Assembly (NCBI GenBank): GCA_020310875.1
Contig: CM035417.1
Span: forward strand, 86,291,440-86,355,439
Source of the DNA: Ceratopteris richardii
Taxonomy: Eukaryota > Streptophyta > Polypodiopsida > Polypodiales > Pteridaceae
Reading direction: 5' to 3'
Length of the DNA: 64,000 nt
Part shown: positions 62,697 through 64,000 of the stretch, piece after piece
Position numbering within the stretch: position 1 is the first letter of the stretch
Layout: each line of letters starts with the position of its first letter
The notes under the pieces: generated by a model
Databases searched by the model: none
Told to the model about the DNA's origin: nothing
Seen by the model: only the letters and a program-made list of their open reading frames with translations
Program-made: the position numbers and the translations under genes

Positions 62697-64000
62697 GTGA
62701 TCCATATCCTTTGTTTCATATTTTTCATCCTCATCATTTCATCATCATCAGTCTTGAGTGTTGCACTGGATTTCTCACAGTATCGTGCACATCTTCGTCG
62801 TGAAGTAAACGCATTTGTGAGAGATCTAGAGTATCGTGCATCACTTCCTTATTCACATAAGATGGAGGAAGGATTCAAATCCCTTATTGTTGAGAAACAA
62901 GGCCAAAGAATAGTCTCTTCTATGTTGAGAGAGAAGGGAAAATTCAATGGCATCAACATCACAAGCTACTTAGATTTGTTTGAAGAGCAAGCTATGATTT
63001 TTGGTCTTCCCAAAGATCTTTTGATATCATTCTTTGAACGAATTGTTGATAGCTCTATCATAAACCGTGTCACTCAATATGATAGTCTTCCTTGGAGTGA
63101 TTTTAGAAAGGAGATGCTCAAAGAATTCTATCTTGAAGATTATAGCCAACATAATCGGGATGGATTCTTACGATGGGTCAATTCACCAAAGCCTAGTAGC
63201 TCTATTACTCACTTACAAAATGAGTATATTAGAGGCTATGAACTACTTCCTGATGAGGATAAGATAACTTTGGAACTTGATCTTGTGATCAATTTTCTTA
63301 AGCTTCTTCATCCTGAAACTCGTAGGGAAGTTGAACGGTGATTAGAAGAACCAGATAAGCGTTATGGTCTTACTGACAATTAGCAAAAATTGCGTAAAGT
63401 AGTAGAGGTTGTAGCCCATAGACATCAAAGACAATCCATGCTTTATGAGCAAACTAGTCTTCCTCAAGCTAGCCTTCCACAAACTAAGGAGCAAGTTAGA
63501 GAACAATCCAATGCTATGCTTTTTGACTCTACTCCTATTCCTCAAAGGATGGAGCCTACTCAAGGTTTTAAAGTAGAGCCAAATAAAAGTGTAGTTGAAC
63601 AATCTCAAGTGGAAATTCTCACTAAGCAAATGGAAAGTCTTATTGCTACACAATCCAATTTGGCCAAGACTATAGATGCTTTACAATCTAATTACACCAA
63701 AACTTTCCAAAATCAAATGAGCCCAATGTCTTTTCAAGAGCCTAATCAACATGTTATAGCTACCAATAAAAATCCACAAGTAGCTCCTACTCAAGCATAT
63801 CAAGTTCCTCCAATGCATAATCATTCAATGCAAAATCCTCATCCTCATGTGCAAAATCCTCAAATGTATCAAAACATGTATCCTCAAGCTTCAAAAATAG
63901 CTTTTCAAAATCCTCAAAATCAAAATTTCAAAATCATCAACTCCTCTTGCACCTCAAGTACCACATGTTGCTCCCCAAGCTCCTTAAATACATCAGTTGC
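62697..64000 (+). mobile_element. Gypsy-D gag region, runs off the window
   Basis: The frame of about 214 codons carries a Retrotrans_gag-like core: LPWSDFRKEMLKEFYLEDYS, NRDGFLRWVNSPKPSSSITH, then LQNEYIRGYELL. A Q/N/P-rich linker (HVQNPQMYQNMYPQ) follows towards 64 kb. No knuckle or pol is reached before the window ends. It is a different family from Gypsy-A/B and C. It is a fossil with at least one or two interruptions in the visible part. The hydrophobic start (MIHILCFIFFILIISSSS) is probably leader or intron read by chance rather than a signal peptide. Confidence 0.75.

Noticed and set aside
62697-62770. Signal peptide at the start of the Gypsy-D frame
   Set aside because: The hydrophobic stretch precedes a cytoplasmic gag core and is T-rich. 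More likely it is leader DNA or intron read through.

Overview
The window looks like repeat-rich intergenic DNA from a land plant with a large nuclear genome. Copia and Gypsy LTR retrotransposons are nested in each other, two primer-binding sites match plant tRNA types (initiator Met, Asp), and there are AT/GA microsatellites but no recognisable working host gene. The lineage cannot be fixed from sequence alone. I lean towards a non-flowering plant (fern, lycophyte, bryophyte or gymnosperm) with low confidence. No CRISPR array, rRNA, tRNA gene or operon is visible.

Layout: 1-133 is a Copia LTR end. 134-1114 is a fragment of a second LTR family ('S'). 1115-5615 is an old, broken Copia element (Copia-1, + strand). 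5616-6559 is AT-rich with faint exon-like remnants. 6560-7100 is a Copia integrase scrap. 7101-9941 is Gypsy-A (gag and protease only). 9942-12109 is a long LTR ('L') split by a solo LTR of family S at 10499-11722. 12110-15932 is a Copia RT/RNase H fragment (Copia-3) followed by two LTR-like copies in tandem. 16638-21791 is a nearly whole Copia-2 on the - strand, the same family as Copia-1. 22567-23545 is a solo L LTR on the - strand with a W-box cluster. 24548-30266 is a young non-autonomous Gypsy-like element (Gypsy-E). 30374-33640 is Gypsy-B (-), which ends in a 0.55 kb CATATG-type microsatellite. 34189-38170 is Gypsy-C1 (-). About 38290-60430 is the large Gypsy-C2 (-), interrupted by a young whole non-autonomous element F (39127-45389, + strand). 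60431-64000 holds leader/LTR-like DNA and the start of Gypsy-D gag (+), which runs off the window.

Three things stand out. (1) Each LTR of Gypsy-E carries about 135 codons clearly related to the core of SLC1 (glutamate/dicarboxylate) transporters: the serine-rich HP1 loop, the N-x-DGT motif, HP2 and the last helix. This is a captured gene fragment. (2) Gypsy-E has a long coiled-coil reading frame where pol would be, and its U5/primer-site junction is repeated three times. (3) Gypsy-C2 carries several extra reading frames downstream of integrase, including a second aspartic-protease-like domain, and its leader has a minisatellite where its relative C1 has an unrelated one. Element F adds a set of small conserved hairpin-like motifs.

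The parts do not form a host pathway. The window is best read as successive insertions. By LTR divergence (counts by eye), F (5 of 646 sites) and Gypsy-E (about 5 of 1021) are the youngest, Copia-2 (3 of 230) is next, and the Copia-3 tandem LTRs (roughly 8%) and Copia-1 are older.
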